DNA of 64,000 bases, taken from assembly GCA_965659595.1 (NCBI GenBank), contig CBFHWN010000005.1, positions 7,928 to 71,927 of the forward strand, in the 5' to 3' direction. Below the pieces are notes generated by a model. It made no database searches. It was not told the DNA's origin and saw only the letters and a program-made list of their open reading frames with translations. Shown here in pieces: positions 17,796 to 27,061 of the stretch (the first letter of the stretch is position 1; each line of letters begins with the position of its first letter). The position numbers and the translations under genes are program-made. The stretch is from Casp-actino8 sp965659595. GTDB lineage: Bacteria; Actinomycetota; Acidimicrobiia; Acidimicrobiales; Ilumatobacteraceae.

Positions 17796-18563
17796 TCAAG
17801 GGACGATGCTGGCCAATGTCGAACAGTCGGACGTCGCTTTCAGCAGCACGCCGGCGTCGGGGGAGAAGTACGCCTGTGCGTCGATTCCGTCGAAGCGGAT
17901 CGTCAGAGCGAGTGGTCGTCGACCCAGATCGTCTCCACACGAGGGAGTTCCGGTGAGTGTTGGCGGTGGTGAATGGATCCAGGCACTGAACAGGTCGACC
18001 AAATCGGTCGTGTCGGCGATTTCGACGACCTCGGAGGGAGTTTCGGCGACGAGAGGCGCAGCGTCGGTCTCGTCGAGCGCCAAGGCTGATGCGGCATCAT
18101 CTGACGGAGCGATCGCCGCGGCAGCGGATTCTGATTCGACCATCGCGCCTTCGTTCGTGTTGCGATTGGCGTCCATACTCACGGCAGCGTCGAAAATCCC
18201 GACGGCAACAACATCGGGAGAATCATTGGGTCGAAGGCTCGCAACGCCGATCGCGATCACTCCCACGGACACGGCGGCTACCGCGAGGACAGGAGCCAGT
18301 CGGCGCCGGATGGGCGTCACTGTTGCGTCCGACGGTCGAAGGGCCGCGGCAACTGCAGCGTTCGTCATCGGTGTGTCGAGGACATGTTCGGCACCTGACC
18401 GAAGAAGAGCACGTCGTTGGGTAGCGAACGATGTGGATCGATCGTGCACGGCCCCGCGCAGATCGGCAGGTACGTCGGCGAACTCGATCTCGCGGTCGAC
18501 GAGTCGACTGGCCCACCAGTCGACATCGAGTACCGGGTCGTCTTCTGGTGTGGGGTGGTTCAT
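17796..18563 (-). CDS. Putative membrane anti-sigma factor partner of the SigM-like ECF sigma factor
   Basis: 255 residues. The acidic N-terminal 90 residues (WWASRLVDREIEFADVPADL) are cytoplasmic, one transmembrane helix lies at about 90-108 (LAPVLAVAAVSVGVIAIGVA), and the rest is an Ala/Ser/Asp-rich external linker and a small C-terminal domain containing two Cys. It starts inside the sigma gene's stop (ATGA), the usual arrangement for a cognate anti-sigma factor. No zinc HxxxCxxC motif is present. The role is inferred from position and topology. Confidence 0.65.
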   Translation of the reverse strand: MNHPTPEDDPVLDVDWWASRLVDREIEFADVPADLRGAVHDRSTSFATQRRALLRSGAEHVLDTPMTNAAVAAALRPSDATVTPIRRRLAPVLAVAAVSVGVIAIGVASLRPNDSPDVVAVGIFDAAVSMDANRNTNEGAMVESESAAAAIAPSDDAASALALDETDAAPLVAETPSEVVEIADTTDLVDLFSAWIHSPPPTLTGTPSCGDDLGRRPLALTIRFDGIDAQAYFSPDAGVLLKATSDCSTLASIVP

Positions 18564-19153
18564 CCCGATTCTCCGTCAGTGTCTCCGTCCGATTCGCTTG
18601 GACGTTCCGAAGGTCGTGTCTGGTTCCCGAAAGAATTGGCGAGCTTGGCTCGACCCCGGGCGATTCGAGAACGAACGGTGCCGATTGGAATTTCGAGGAT
18701 GGTGGCGATCTGCTCGTAGTCGAGGTCGGCCACGTCGCGCAGGACGACGGCGACTCGATATTCCTCGGGTAACGAGGCCAAGGCTCGTTCGATCAGTTCG
18801 CGATTTTCGAGGACTTCGTGATCGTGTTCAGCTCGAGGATCGTCGAGGCGTTCGAGGATCGTGTCGACGTCGGACATGGGTCGCGGTCGGCGCCGCCGGC
18901 GCCGGATCTCGTCGAGAGCCGCATTTGTTGCGATGCGATAGGCCCATGTCGAGAAGGATGAACGTCCGTCGAATGTCCCGACGTTTCGAGCAATCGACAC
19001 GAGAGCGTTCTGCGCCGCATCATCGGCATCGGACCGATGTCCAAGGATGCGCAAACACACGGCGTGGATGCGCGAGTGATGGCGACGCAGAAGTTCCTCG
19101 AGCGCCACTGTGTCTCCGTTTCGGACGCGTTCGAGAAGTTCGTCGTCGGTCAC
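18560..19153 (-). CDS. sigM: ECF RNA polymerase sigma factor (SigM-like)
   Basis: 197 residues. Region 2 includes HAVCLRILGHRSDADDAAQ and FSTWAYRIATNAALDEIRRR; region 4 includes LPEEYRVAVVLRDVADLDYEQIATIL with IPIGTVRSRIARGRAKL as the recognition helix. The C-terminal 25 residues are Ser/Asp-rich. Position between a receptor kinase and a membrane anti-sigma-like gene, followed by trxB-trxA-cwlM, mirrors mycobacterial sigM. Its GTG start overlaps the kinase stop (GTGA). Confidence 0.9.
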   Translation of the reverse strand: MTDDELLERVRNGDTVALEELLRRHHSRIHAVCLRILGHRSDADDAAQNALVSIARNVGTFDGRSSFSTWAYRIATNAALDEIRRRRRRPRPMSDVDTILERLDDPRAEHDHEVLENRELIERALASLPEEYRVAVVLRDVADLDYEQIATILEIPIGTVRSRIARGRAKLANSFGNQTRPSERPSESDGDTDGESG

Positions 19154-20748
19154 GGTGCCGACGACACGCCGATCTCGGCGATTCCGCTCCGATACGGATT
19201 GGTGTCACTGCATCCTGGGTCGCGCGACGCCTCGCGGAGATAGATCATCACGTATTGCACGGGGGCAGAGGTGATTCCCGAGAGCGTCGTGCCGTCCTCG
19301 GACGAACCCCGGGCGATGGGATCACCCCATGACGAGAGGTTCGACCCGACCACGTTCGAGCCGTACATGTCGGCACGCCATATCGATCCGGCGAAATCGA
19401 CGTCGATTTGCGCATAGTTCGGTTCGGCGAGTTGGACGACGAGGCCGACACCGGACTTGCTTCCGAAAGTCTGAGACTTGTAGCAGAGAGTCGACCACGC
19501 CGTACCGCGATCACCGTCGGTCGTCCACCGCACATCGCCATCGTTTTCGGTGCCATCACCTTCCGGGTCGAAGGTGGTCACACCGGCGATTGATGGAGGG
19601 CCGGAGGGTGTGGTCGGCGAGGTCGTGGCCACCGGGAGCGGGGTGGTCGACGAATCGTCGCCGCCCGTGACGAGACGAACCCCGAGGGTGACCACGGCCA
19701 GAAGGGCGATTCCGGCACCGACCCAAACGATGGGCGACACACGTAACGGCCGTCGTACGGCTGGCGACGATTCGGATCGTTCTCCTGGCGGCTTCGGACG
19801 TACGGGTCCTGACGGAGTGTGACCTTGTGGACGAATGATTTTGCCCGGTGTGGGGGTGCGGTCTCCGCTCGGATGTCCGTGGGATGACTTGTCACCTGCG
19901 CTGTCCCCGGCATGGGCGGAGCGCAACGCAGCGCGGGCTTCGGCGCCACTCGAGTACCGACGATTGGGTTCCCGTTCGATCATGCGATGGATGGCTGCAC
20001 TCAACTGTGGTGAAACGTCCGTGCGCAATGTTCCTAGGTCGGTGGCGTCGCGTTGTAGGCGAGCGAGGGCCGTCTCGGTGTCGTTCTTGCCGACGAAGGG
20101 AACCTTGCCGGCCAGACATTCGTAGAGCACCAGTCCGAGCGAATAGAGATCGGCGCGCAAATCGAGTTCGTCACCCTTGACTTGTTCGGGTGACAAGTAC
20201 TTGGCCGTTCCCATCATGATGTTGTCGCTCGTGAGATCTTCGCCGGTTCCGAGCGCCTTCGCGATGCCGAAGTCGGTGAGCATCACACGACCGTCTCGGG
20301 TCACGAGGACGTTTCCGGGTTTGACGTCGCGATGAATGATCCCCTTGGCATGGGCGGCATCGAGTGCTGAACAGATTCCACTTCCGATGTGAACCGTGAG
20401 TCGGGGAGTGAGCGCGCGACGTTCGTCGAGCAGTGTGCGTAGTGACTTACCTTCGACGAATTCCATGACCACGGCTTGACGACCGTTGTCTTCGACGGCG
20501 TCGTAGACGGCCACGATGTTCTGATGGTTCAGACTCGCAGCAGCGATGGCCTCCCGCCGAAACCTCTCGGCCACGGTCGAGTCGGCTGTGAGGTGCGCCT
20601 TCAAGAGTTTGACGGCGACCGTACGTGAGAGTTGGAGGTCGGTCGCCTTCCAGACGTCGGCCATTCCACCGTGCGCCCAAGGACGCTCGAGTTTGTACCG
20701 ACCGGCGATCACCGTGTCCGGTCGAGGGGTGTTGTCCGACGTCGACAT
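19150..20748 (-). CDS. Transmembrane Ser/Thr protein kinase with MurJ-tail-like extracellular domain
   Basis: 532 residues. The kinase domain (about 17-275) has Lys47 (VAVKLL), HRD 139-141 and DFG 159-161; the glycine loop is AHGGMADV, with Ala in place of the first Gly. A Pro-rich linker, a transmembrane helix (about 338-360) and an external domain (about 392-532, FDPEGDGTEND, WTTDGDRGTAWST) follow. There are no PASTA repeats. The external domain resembles the C-terminal domain fused to the MurJ flippase (MviN) in mycobacteria, where the kinase domain is inactive. Here the flippase part is missing and the catalytic residues look intact. It is first in the operon with sigM and cwlM. Confidence 0.85.
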   Translation of the reverse strand: MSTSDNTPRPDTVIAGRYKLERPWAHGGMADVWKATDLQLSRTVAVKLLKAHLTADSTVAERFRREAIAAASLNHQNIVAVYDAVEDNGRQAVVMEFVEGKSLRTLLDERRALTPRLTVHIGSGICSALDAAHAKGIIHRDVKPGNVLVTRDGRVMLTDFGIAKALGTGEDLTSDNIMMGTAKYLSPEQVKGDELDLRADLYSLGLVLYECLAGKVPFVGKNDTETALARLQRDATDLGTLRTDVSPQLSAAIHRMIEREPNRRYSSGAEARAALRSAHAGDSAGDKSSHGHPSGDRTPTPGKIIRPQGHTPSGPVRPKPPGERSESSPAVRRPLRVSPIVWVGAGIALLAVVTLGVRLVTGGDDSSTTPLPVATTSPTTPSGPPSIAGVTTFDPEGDGTENDGDVRWTTDGDRGTAWSTLCYKSQTFGSKSGVGLVVQLAEPNYAQIDVDFAGSIWRADMYGSNVVGSNLSSWGDPIARGSSEDGTTLSGITSAPVQYVMIYLREASRDPGCSDTNPYRSGIAEIGVSSAP

Positions 20749-20813
20749 GTTCGACGGGAAACGCTAGTTGTGCAGGACTGTCGTTCAGGGGAATTGACGT
20801 GTGCGATGTGTTT

Positions 20814-21671
20814 TCACACGGTGAAGAACGAGACGCCGATGGTGCCGCGACCGGCATGCGTACCGATCACTGCTCCGATGTCGCCGACGAGGATCTCACC
20901 GTCGTAGACGCCACGCAGTTGCTCGACGAACGAATCGACATCCGAGCAATCGGCATGAAGGACGCTCAAGTGCGAAATTCCTGGAGAAGCGACGTTCTGT
21001 CGGACCTTGTCGACGAGAAAAGCGATGGCCTTGGACCGGGTTCTCTGTTTGCCGCCTTCTTCGACGACGCCGTTGCGAACCTCGATGATCGGCTTGATCG
21101 ACAGAACCGAAGCCAACATGGCCTTGGCACCGCCGATTCGGCCACCTTTTTTCAAGTTCTCCAGGGTGTCGAGTGCCCCCCAGACCTGGCAGCGCCCCAC
21201 GAGATCTCGGGCGAGGGTCTCGACGTCGTCGATCGACGCACCTTCTCGCCCGGCACGGGCGCAAGCAACGACGATCGAGCCAAGACCCATCGAGACCGTG
21301 CGACTGTCGACGATCCGGACCGGGAGCAGGTCGCCGATGGCAGTCGCTCCGAGCTCAGCGCTCTGCAAAGTGGCCGACAGAGCCCCGGACAAGCCGATGA
21401 TCACGACGCCGGTGGCACCCTCGGCGGCCAACTCGCGAATGGTGGCTTCGAATCGACCCGGGGCCGGGGCCGCCGTTGACGGCAACTGCTCTTCCGATGA
21501 ACAACGTTCCCAGAACTGACTGGTGGTGAGTTCCTCGCGGTCGACGAGTTCGTCGTCACCGAATCGGATGTAGAGAGGAACGATCCGGATCCCGAGCTCT
21601 TCGACCAGGTCGTTGGGTAGGTCGCAGGCGCTGTCGGTGATGATTCGGACACCAGGGGCGAAAGAGGTCAC
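20814..21671 (-). CDS. DegV family fatty-acid-binding protein
   Basis: 285 residues. The N-terminal IITDSACDLPNDLVEELGI is the DegV hallmark, followed by TTSQFWERC, GLSGALSATLQSA, VRIVDSRTVSMGLG and GAKAMLASVLSIKPIIEVRNG. DegV/FakB proteins bind a fatty acid and, in Firmicutes, present it to the FakA kinase for phosphorylation. No fakA is seen in the window. It is separated from the kinase by 65 bases. Confidence 0.9.
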   Translation of the reverse strand: MTSFAPGVRIITDSACDLPNDLVEELGIRIVPLYIRFGDDELVDREELTTSQFWERCSSEEQLPSTAAPAPGRFEATIRELAAEGATGVVIIGLSGALSATLQSAELGATAIGDLLPVRIVDSRTVSMGLGSIVVACARAGREGASIDDVETLARDLVGRCQVWGALDTLENLKKGGRIGGAKAMLASVLSIKPIIEVRNGVVEEGGKQRTRSKAIAFLVDKVRQNVASPGISHLSVLHADCSDVDSFVEQLRGVYDGEILVGDIGAVIGTHAGRGTIGVSFFTV

Positions 21672-21721
21672 GGGATCACAGTAGTGGCGTTGACGGGTGA
21701 GCGTCCGACCGTTCTCCCTGC

Positions 21722-23773
21722 TCAGATCGGGTGATCACCGCTGGGATGTCGTGACGTGCTGGCCAGCGCCTCACCTTGTTTACGCCGGTATTGAGCCCGC
21801 CAGTGGTGAACCCACCAGGTCGCCAGCAGCAACAAGGCGACGCCGGTCACCACTTGACCGAGTCCGGCCAGGGCGTTCACCCGGGCGGTGAACACGATCG
21901 GATCGGTCAAGGCCAGGCCACCATCAGGTGTGACCACCTGAACGGTCACCGGAAACCGCCCGTTGGATCGGGCCTCGACATCGATCTCGACTGGAGTGAG
22001 AGATCCGGCGGCCAACACCACCACCGGCTCTCCGTCCGGGAAGAGCAACTTTGGAGAGGCCAGTCGAAGCCGAACACTCAGATCGGTGGGTCCGTCGTTG
22101 CGCAGACTGAGTCGGAGTTGGCTCGACCGACCGCCCAGGGTGAACGTGGCCGGTGACGGGGCCACCAGCCCGTCGGCGACCTGGGCGGTGTCGAGAACGA
22201 TCACGTCGACGTAGTCCTGCCTGGTTGCGGCGTCGAGACGTCGATCGGGGAGCACGTCGAGGAGTCGCCGCCACGAGTCGGGTCGATCGTCCCCGTCAGG
22301 CAGCAACGACGCGTAGGCCGTAACTCGGGTCGATGTCAGTGAATGCGTCACGAACGCACCCTCGTCGACGATTCGAGTGGGTTCAGGCAGAGTGAGCGAG
22401 ATCGGTCGGCCGTCGGCAAGAGCAACGGCCGTGCGCGACAGGGCTTCGTCGAGGTCGACCAGAGTGGCCAGTCGGGAGGCACCGAGCGTGTCGACCACCG
22501 CGGTGAGCAGTTCGATGGACATCATCGAGCCGTCGTTCGTGGCCAGGACGAGAGAGCGTCCGTTCAACGACTCGCCCCGGTCGACGATGTCGCGACGAAG
22601 CATCTTCAGATCAGCCAGGACATGTTGGGCCACCAGGAACGAGTCGCTCGTCGGCCGAAGAGCGGCTTTCGTGAGGAGATCGGAGATCTGTTGATCGACG
22701 ATGTGGGCCTCGATCGTGCCGCGTCCTTCGAGTTCGAGATCGAGCAGGCGGGTCGAGTCGAGGAAGCCGAGGAGTTCCATCCCCGAATCACGCTGGGCAT
22801 CAGGCAGGAGAAGGATCGATCGGAATCCGAGGTCTCGCACGAGTTGGGCCTCGGCGGCCAGAGGCGCCCGGTCCATCACCCAGGCGACTCGACGAGACGT
22901 GGTGAGAGGGAGCGAATCTGAGAGCGAGTCCTCACCGAGGCGCAACTGATCGACGAACACGTCGCCGAAGCGGGTTCCGACCACATCGAGCGGATCGACG
23001 TCGACGTAGGGCATCGACAGATATGACAGTGAGTCGGTGAATTGGAGTGACGAAAAGAGTTGAGCGTCGTCGATCGTGGATCGAGACAGACCTTCGAGAG
23101 TTTCGGGACGAACAGCGACGGTCAAAGGGAAACCAGGAAGAGCTTCGGCAACGGTCACGAGATCCGCGAAGGAGGACCGATCGTCACTGGTCACGGTCGT
23201 CGAACCGTCGGGTTGCAGGGTCAGAGAACCGTCGATCGATCCGAAGATCGACGTGGGTAGAGGGGCAGCAGTTTCGGGCTCGGTGCTCCCTTCGGGAAGA
23301 CGTTCGACGAACGTGATGATCCGATCGGTGATCTCGGCCCCGACCGCGAGAACGATCGAGACGGGGTACAGACCGCTGGCCGACATCTGCAGTTTCTCGG
23401 TCGTAGTGGTTCCGATCTCGATGGGGACGAGGAGATCGATCACTCCGGACGCATCTCGCAGACCGTCGATGTCGAACTCGAGGGTGTCGATGTTGGACGG
23501 CAGGTTGCCGTCGAGCACATCGTGGAGCTCACGACGTGAATCGACGGGTTGGTGAGCGGTCACGAGGAGTGAAGTGGGGGCTCGATCCCCGAGAGAACTC
23601 GGACCTTCGACGAACACACTCATGGTGAACGATGAGCCCTCGACCCCCGCTACGTATTGGTCTTGTGACAACAGTGATCCGACTCGAATGGGCTCCTCGG
23701 CGGCGACCGGTGACGGCGTGAGTGTCGAGCCGAGGGCGATCACGAGGAGGGGGACGAGACGAAAAGCCTTCAC
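21722..23773 (-). CDS. Secreted, membrane-anchored DUF6049-type protein
   Basis: 683 residues. A signal peptide (MKAFRLVPLLVIALGSTLTPSPVAA), a very long exported region with beta-rich segments, and a C-terminal transmembrane helix (about 640-660, GQVVTGVALLLLATWWVHHW) with a basic cytoplasmic tail. In mycobacteria the equivalent gene lies next to the MurJ gene, and this one lies in the same syntenic block although MurJ itself is absent. A cell-envelope role is likely. The GTG start overlaps the stop of the acetyltransferase gene (GTGA). Confidence 0.72.
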   Translation of the reverse strand: MKAFRLVPLLVIALGSTLTPSPVAAEEPIRVGSLLSQDQYVAGVEGSSFTMSVFVEGPSSLGDRAPTSLLVTAHQPVDSRRELHDVLDGNLPSNIDTLEFDIDGLRDASGVIDLLVPIEIGTTTTEKLQMSASGLYPVSIVLAVGAEITDRIITFVERLPEGSTEPETAAPLPTSIFGSIDGSLTLQPDGSTTVTSDDRSSFADLVTVAEALPGFPLTVAVRPETLEGLSRSTIDDAQLFSSLQFTDSLSYLSMPYVDVDPLDVVGTRFGDVFVDQLRLGEDSLSDSLPLTTSRRVAWVMDRAPLAAEAQLVRDLGFRSILLLPDAQRDSGMELLGFLDSTRLLDLELEGRGTIEAHIVDQQISDLLTKAALRPTSDSFLVAQHVLADLKMLRRDIVDRGESLNGRSLVLATNDGSMMSIELLTAVVDTLGASRLATLVDLDEALSRTAVALADGRPISLTLPEPTRIVDEGAFVTHSLTSTRVTAYASLLPDGDDRPDSWRRLLDVLPDRRLDAATRQDYVDVIVLDTAQVADGLVAPSPATFTLGGRSSQLRLSLRNDGPTDLSVRLRLASPKLLFPDGEPVVVLAAGSLTPVEIDVEARSNGRFPVTVQVVTPDGGLALTDPIVFTARVNALAGLGQVVTGVALLLLATWWVHHWRAQYRRKQGEALASTSRHPSGDHPI

Positions 23774-24546
23774 GTCGCCTCCGGGTCGGAGGAGACAGGT
23801 TTTCCCTCGAGGTCGAGTTCGAACACTTGGAGAGAATCGGGAAGAAGTGCGAAGCCGAATCGCTCATAGAGGTCGAGAGCGCGTTGGTTACCGAAGTCGG
23901 TATTGACCAGAACTTCGCGAACTCCTCGCTTCTGCAGCCAGCGCAGTCCGTCGAGGAGAAGCGACGTGGCGATTCGTTGGCCTTCGAGCTCGGGGCGGAC
24001 GGCGAGTCGTTGGACGAACCCGGCTGATCCGTTGCGTCCGGTGATGACGTAGCCCGCTGGTTCGTCAGAGGTCGTGACGGCCAGCCGAATGCGATGTTGA
24101 GGTGTGGCGTGACAGGCATCGACGATGGCCGATGCGTCGAGTTCCCAGCCGCGTTCGAAAGCCTCGGCGTCGATTCGTGCCGCAACCGCAAGTTGCTGTG
24201 GTCCGCGAATCGGTCTCAGTTCGTGAACTGGTGTGTCGAATTCCGTGTGGCGTGAGATGTTGGCCTTCAGCAGTGCGAGTGTTTGAACCTTTTCGAATCC
24301 GTGCTCGACGAATCCGGGTGCTGCCGACGCGGCGAGCGCTCCCGTTCGTACACGTCTGTAGTTCCATTGGCGGAGAACTCTCAGCCAGTCGGTGAGAGTG
24401 GTGTACGACGGCGACTTGGTGTGGTCGGTCAGAACCATCTGGGCGACGCCTGGTTGATGAGGCCAAGTGCGTAGGCGCGCGCGGACACGACCGTCATCGA
24501 GCATGCGAGGCGGACCACTGTCTCGACGCAGTCGGAATCCGGCCAT
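23770..24546 (-). CDS. GNAT-family N-acetyltransferase
   Basis: 258 residues from the ATG at 24546. The C-terminal half is a GNAT fold: FVQRLAVRPELEGQRIATSLL (motif A, acetyl-CoA pyrophosphate loop, here EGQRIA) and NTDFGNQRALDLYERFGF (motif B). The N-terminal half is poorly conserved and may be a second degenerate GNAT domain. Substrate unknown. It is divergent from a deacetylase-family gene only 28 bases away and co-transcribed with the DUF6049 gene. Confidence 0.85.
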   Translation of the reverse strand: MAGFRLRRDSGPPRMLDDGRVRARLRTWPHQPGVAQMVLTDHTKSPSYTTLTDWLRVLRQWNYRRVRTGALAASAAPGFVEHGFEKVQTLALLKANISRHTEFDTPVHELRPIRGPQQLAVAARIDAEAFERGWELDASAIVDACHATPQHRIRLAVTTSDEPAGYVITGRNGSAGFVQRLAVRPELEGQRIATSLLLDGLRWLQKRGVREVLVNTDFGNQRALDLYERFGFALLPDSLQVFELDLEGKPVSSDPEAT

Positions 24547-24574
24547 CACACATGCGACGGTAGCGTTTGGTTCG

Positions 24575-25603
24575 ATGTCGATCTTGTTCGCCACGCACGA
24601 GGCGTACCTCGATCACCTGACCGGATCAGGTCATCCTGAGCGCCCCGAACGTTTGAATGCGGTGCTCGCCGGAGCACGGAATGCCGAGGTGGCCGATGCC
24701 CTGGTGCCCGTCGAACCCGTCGCGGCAACGCGCGATGACCTACTTCGAGTGCACACGCCACGTCTGGTCGATCGGCTGGAGTCGATCGTTCGATCGGGTG
24801 GAGGCCGTCTCGATCCCGACACCGTGGCGTCGTCGGGATCGTGGGAAGCGGCCACTCGGGCCGCTGGGGCCGGCTTGTCGGCGATACGTGAACTCGTTGC
24901 CGGCCGTGGTGATGCCGCCTTTTGCGCCGTTCGCCCTCCTGGTCACCATGCGACTCGGGACGACTCGATGGGGTTTTGCTTGGTGTCGAACGTGGCGGTG
25001 GCCGCTGCCTCCCTGGCCGATCAGGGTGAACGGGTGATGGTGGTCGATATCGACGCGCATCATGGCAACGGCACGCAGGACGTGTTCTACGACGATCCAC
25101 GTGTTCTTTACGTCTCCCTGCATCAGTGGCCTCTGTATCCAGGTACTGGCTGGTACGACGAGATCGGGCGCGGTGACGGTCTGGGCTTCACCCTCAACGT
25201 TCCGGTGCCACCGCGGTCCACCGGTGACGTGTACCGATTGGCAATCGATGAACTGATCGTTCCGGCATGTGGGCGGTTCGCGCCCACATGGATGATCGTC
25301 TCAGCCGGATTCGACGGTCATCGCAACGATCCGATCACCGATCTGTCGTTGTCATCGGGCGATTTCTTCGATGTCGTGTCGCGACTCGTCGCGCTCGTAC
25401 CAGCGGGTCGACGACTCGTGATGCTGGAGGGTGGTTACGACCTCGATGCGTTGAGTTTGTCGACGGCGGCATGTCTTGGTGCACTCGCCGACCGAACGTG
25501 CCGGCCCGAACCAGCGACATCGTCCGACCCGGAGTCGTCGGGATTTGCCATGGTTCGTTCGGTGAGTCGCTGGTGGCGTGAACGCGAACTTCCGGCCCTC
25601 TGA
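24575..25603 (+). CDS. Histone-deacetylase-family (AcuC/HDAC-like) hydrolase
   Basis: 342 residues from the ATG at 24575. HPERPERL near the N-terminus, RPPGHHAT (catalytic His pair), VVDIDAHHGNGTQDVFYDD (zinc ligands Asp and His) and SAGFDGHRNDP (third zinc ligand) are all present, so it should be an active zinc amidohydrolase removing acetyl groups from lysines, polyamines or small molecules. The longer ORF beginning upstream runs over the divergent gene and lacks homology. Confidence 0.92.
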   Translation: MSILFATHEAYLDHLTGSGHPERPERLNAVLAGARNAEVADALVPVEPVAATRDDLLRVHTPRLVDRLESIVRSGGGRLDPDTVASSGSWEAATRAAGAGLSAIRELVAGRGDAAFCAVRPPGHHATRDDSMGFCLVSNVAVAAASLADQGERVMVVDIDAHHGNGTQDVFYDDPRVLYVSLHQWPLYPGTGWYDEIGRGDGLGFTLNVPVPPRSTGDVYRLAIDELIVPACGRFAPTWMIVSAGFDGHRNDPITDLSLSSGDFFDVVSRLVALVPAGRRLVMLEGGYDLDALSLSTAACLGALADRTCRPEPATSSDPESSGFAMVRSVSRWWRERELPAL

Positions 25604-25629
25604 ACGTTCATTCGTCGTAACCTGCCGTT

Positions 25630-27051
25630 GTGATCCCCGAGCGCTTCGCACCCGTTCTCGCCGAAGTGGCCGACTTGGCCGCGTTGTTCCGGGCTGGCAA
25701 CCAACGGCTCTTTCTGGTTGGCGGGACCGTTCGCGATTTACTCCTCGGCATCGACACGGCTGACCTCGATTTCGATGCGACCACCGACGCGCGCCCCGAT
25801 GAAATCAAGAAGTTGATCGCCCCTTGGGCCGATGCGGTCTGGACGCAAGGAGAGAGGTTCGGGACGATCGGGGCTCGTAAGGGTGAGCGCGTGTACGAGA
25901 TCACCACACATCGGGCCGAGGCGTATCATCCCGACACACGCAAACCCGACGTCGAGTTCGCCGATGCCATCGAGACCGACCTGTCGCGACGTGACTTCAC
26001 GATCAATTCCATGGCGCTCGAGGTGACGTCGGACGATCCGACGCTCGTCGATCCGTTCGAAGGTGTGGCCGACCTCATGTCTCGAACGCTGCGAACTCCC
26101 CTCGATCCCGACATCAGCTTCAGCGACGATCCGTTGCGCATGATGCGGGCCGCGCGGTTCGTGGCCAAATTGAAGATGACGCCTACGCCCGAACTGGTCG
26201 AGGCGGTTCGTCGTATGAAGGATCGAGTCGACATCGTGTCGGCGGAACGCGTTCGCGACGAACTCAACAAGTTGATCGTGGTCGACTCGCCGTCGACCGG
26301 TTTGTGGTTCCTGGTCGAGACGGGTCTTGCCGATCGTTTCCTGCCCGAGTTGCCGGCCATGCGTCTCGAAAACGACCCGATTCATCGACACAAGGATGTT
26401 CTCACGCACACGCTGGCCGTGATCGAGAACGTGCGTCCCGACGCCCGTGACGACTTTGACTTTCGCCTCACTCGCCTGGCCGCACTGTTCCACGACGTGG
26501 GCAAGCCGAAGACCCGGGGTTATCTCGAGGGCAAAGGGACGACGTTCCACATGCACGACGTGGTGGGGGCGAAGATCACGAAGAAGCGTCTGGTGGCCCT
26601 ACGTTTTCCCAACGAAGACGTCGACAAGATCACCGAACTCGTTCGTTTGCATCTGCGTTTCCACACCTACGGAATGGGCTGGACCGACGCGGCGGTGCGT
26701 CGCTATGTGACCGACGCTGGCGACCTGCTCTCCGAACTGAACGTGTTGACCCGCTGTGATTGCACCACCCGAAACGAGAAGAAAGCGGCCCGGTTGTCGC
26801 GCCGCATGGACGAACTCGAGGAGCGCATCGACGTGCTGGCCGCCCAGGAGGAGCTGAAGGCGATACGCCCCGAGCTCGACGGCGATCAGGTGATGACACA
26901 ACTCGGCATCGGACCGTCCCGAGCCGTGGGCGACGCGCTGGCGTTCTTGCTCGAGATTCGATTGGATGAGGGTCTGGTGGGCGAGGACGAGATTCGACGC
27001 CGTCTGAACGATTGGTGGACGGCGCGCCAGGCCGGTGTCGTACAGGGCTAA
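25630..27051 (+). CDS. pcnA: CCA tRNA nucleotidyltransferase with HD domain
   Basis: 473 residues from a GTG. The class II nucleotidyltransferase head has LVGGTVRDLLLG and the catalytic DLDFDATT, followed by RRDFTINSMALE, an RNA-binding region DDPLRMMRAARF, and an HD phosphohydrolase domain (LAALFHDVGKPKTR). It adds or repairs the tRNA 3' CCA. This is the position of pcnA in mycobacteria relative to the DUF6049 block. Confidence 0.95.
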   Translation: MIPERFAPVLAEVADLAALFRAGNQRLFLVGGTVRDLLLGIDTADLDFDATTDARPDEIKKLIAPWADAVWTQGERFGTIGARKGERVYEITTHRAEAYHPDTRKPDVEFADAIETDLSRRDFTINSMALEVTSDDPTLVDPFEGVADLMSRTLRTPLDPDISFSDDPLRMMRAARFVAKLKMTPTPELVEAVRRMKDRVDIVSAERVRDELNKLIVVDSPSTGLWFLVETGLADRFLPELPAMRLENDPIHRHKDVLTHTLAVIENVRPDARDDFDFRLTRLAALFHDVGKPKTRGYLEGKGTTFHMHDVVGAKITKKRLVALRFPNEDVDKITELVRLHLRFHTYGMGWTDAAVRRYVTDAGDLLSELNVLTRCDCTTRNEKKAARLSRRMDELEERIDVLAAQEELKAIRPELDGDQVMTQLGIGPSRAVGDALAFLLEIRLDEGLVGEDEIRRRLNDWWTARQAGVVQG

Positions 27052-27061
27052 CCTGCCCTCG

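Noticed and set aside
17806..19332. A 508-residue plus-strand frame across the anti-sigma and sigma genes
   Set aside because: The composition is shadow-like (long Arg/Ser runs) and it lies antisense to two well-supported genes.
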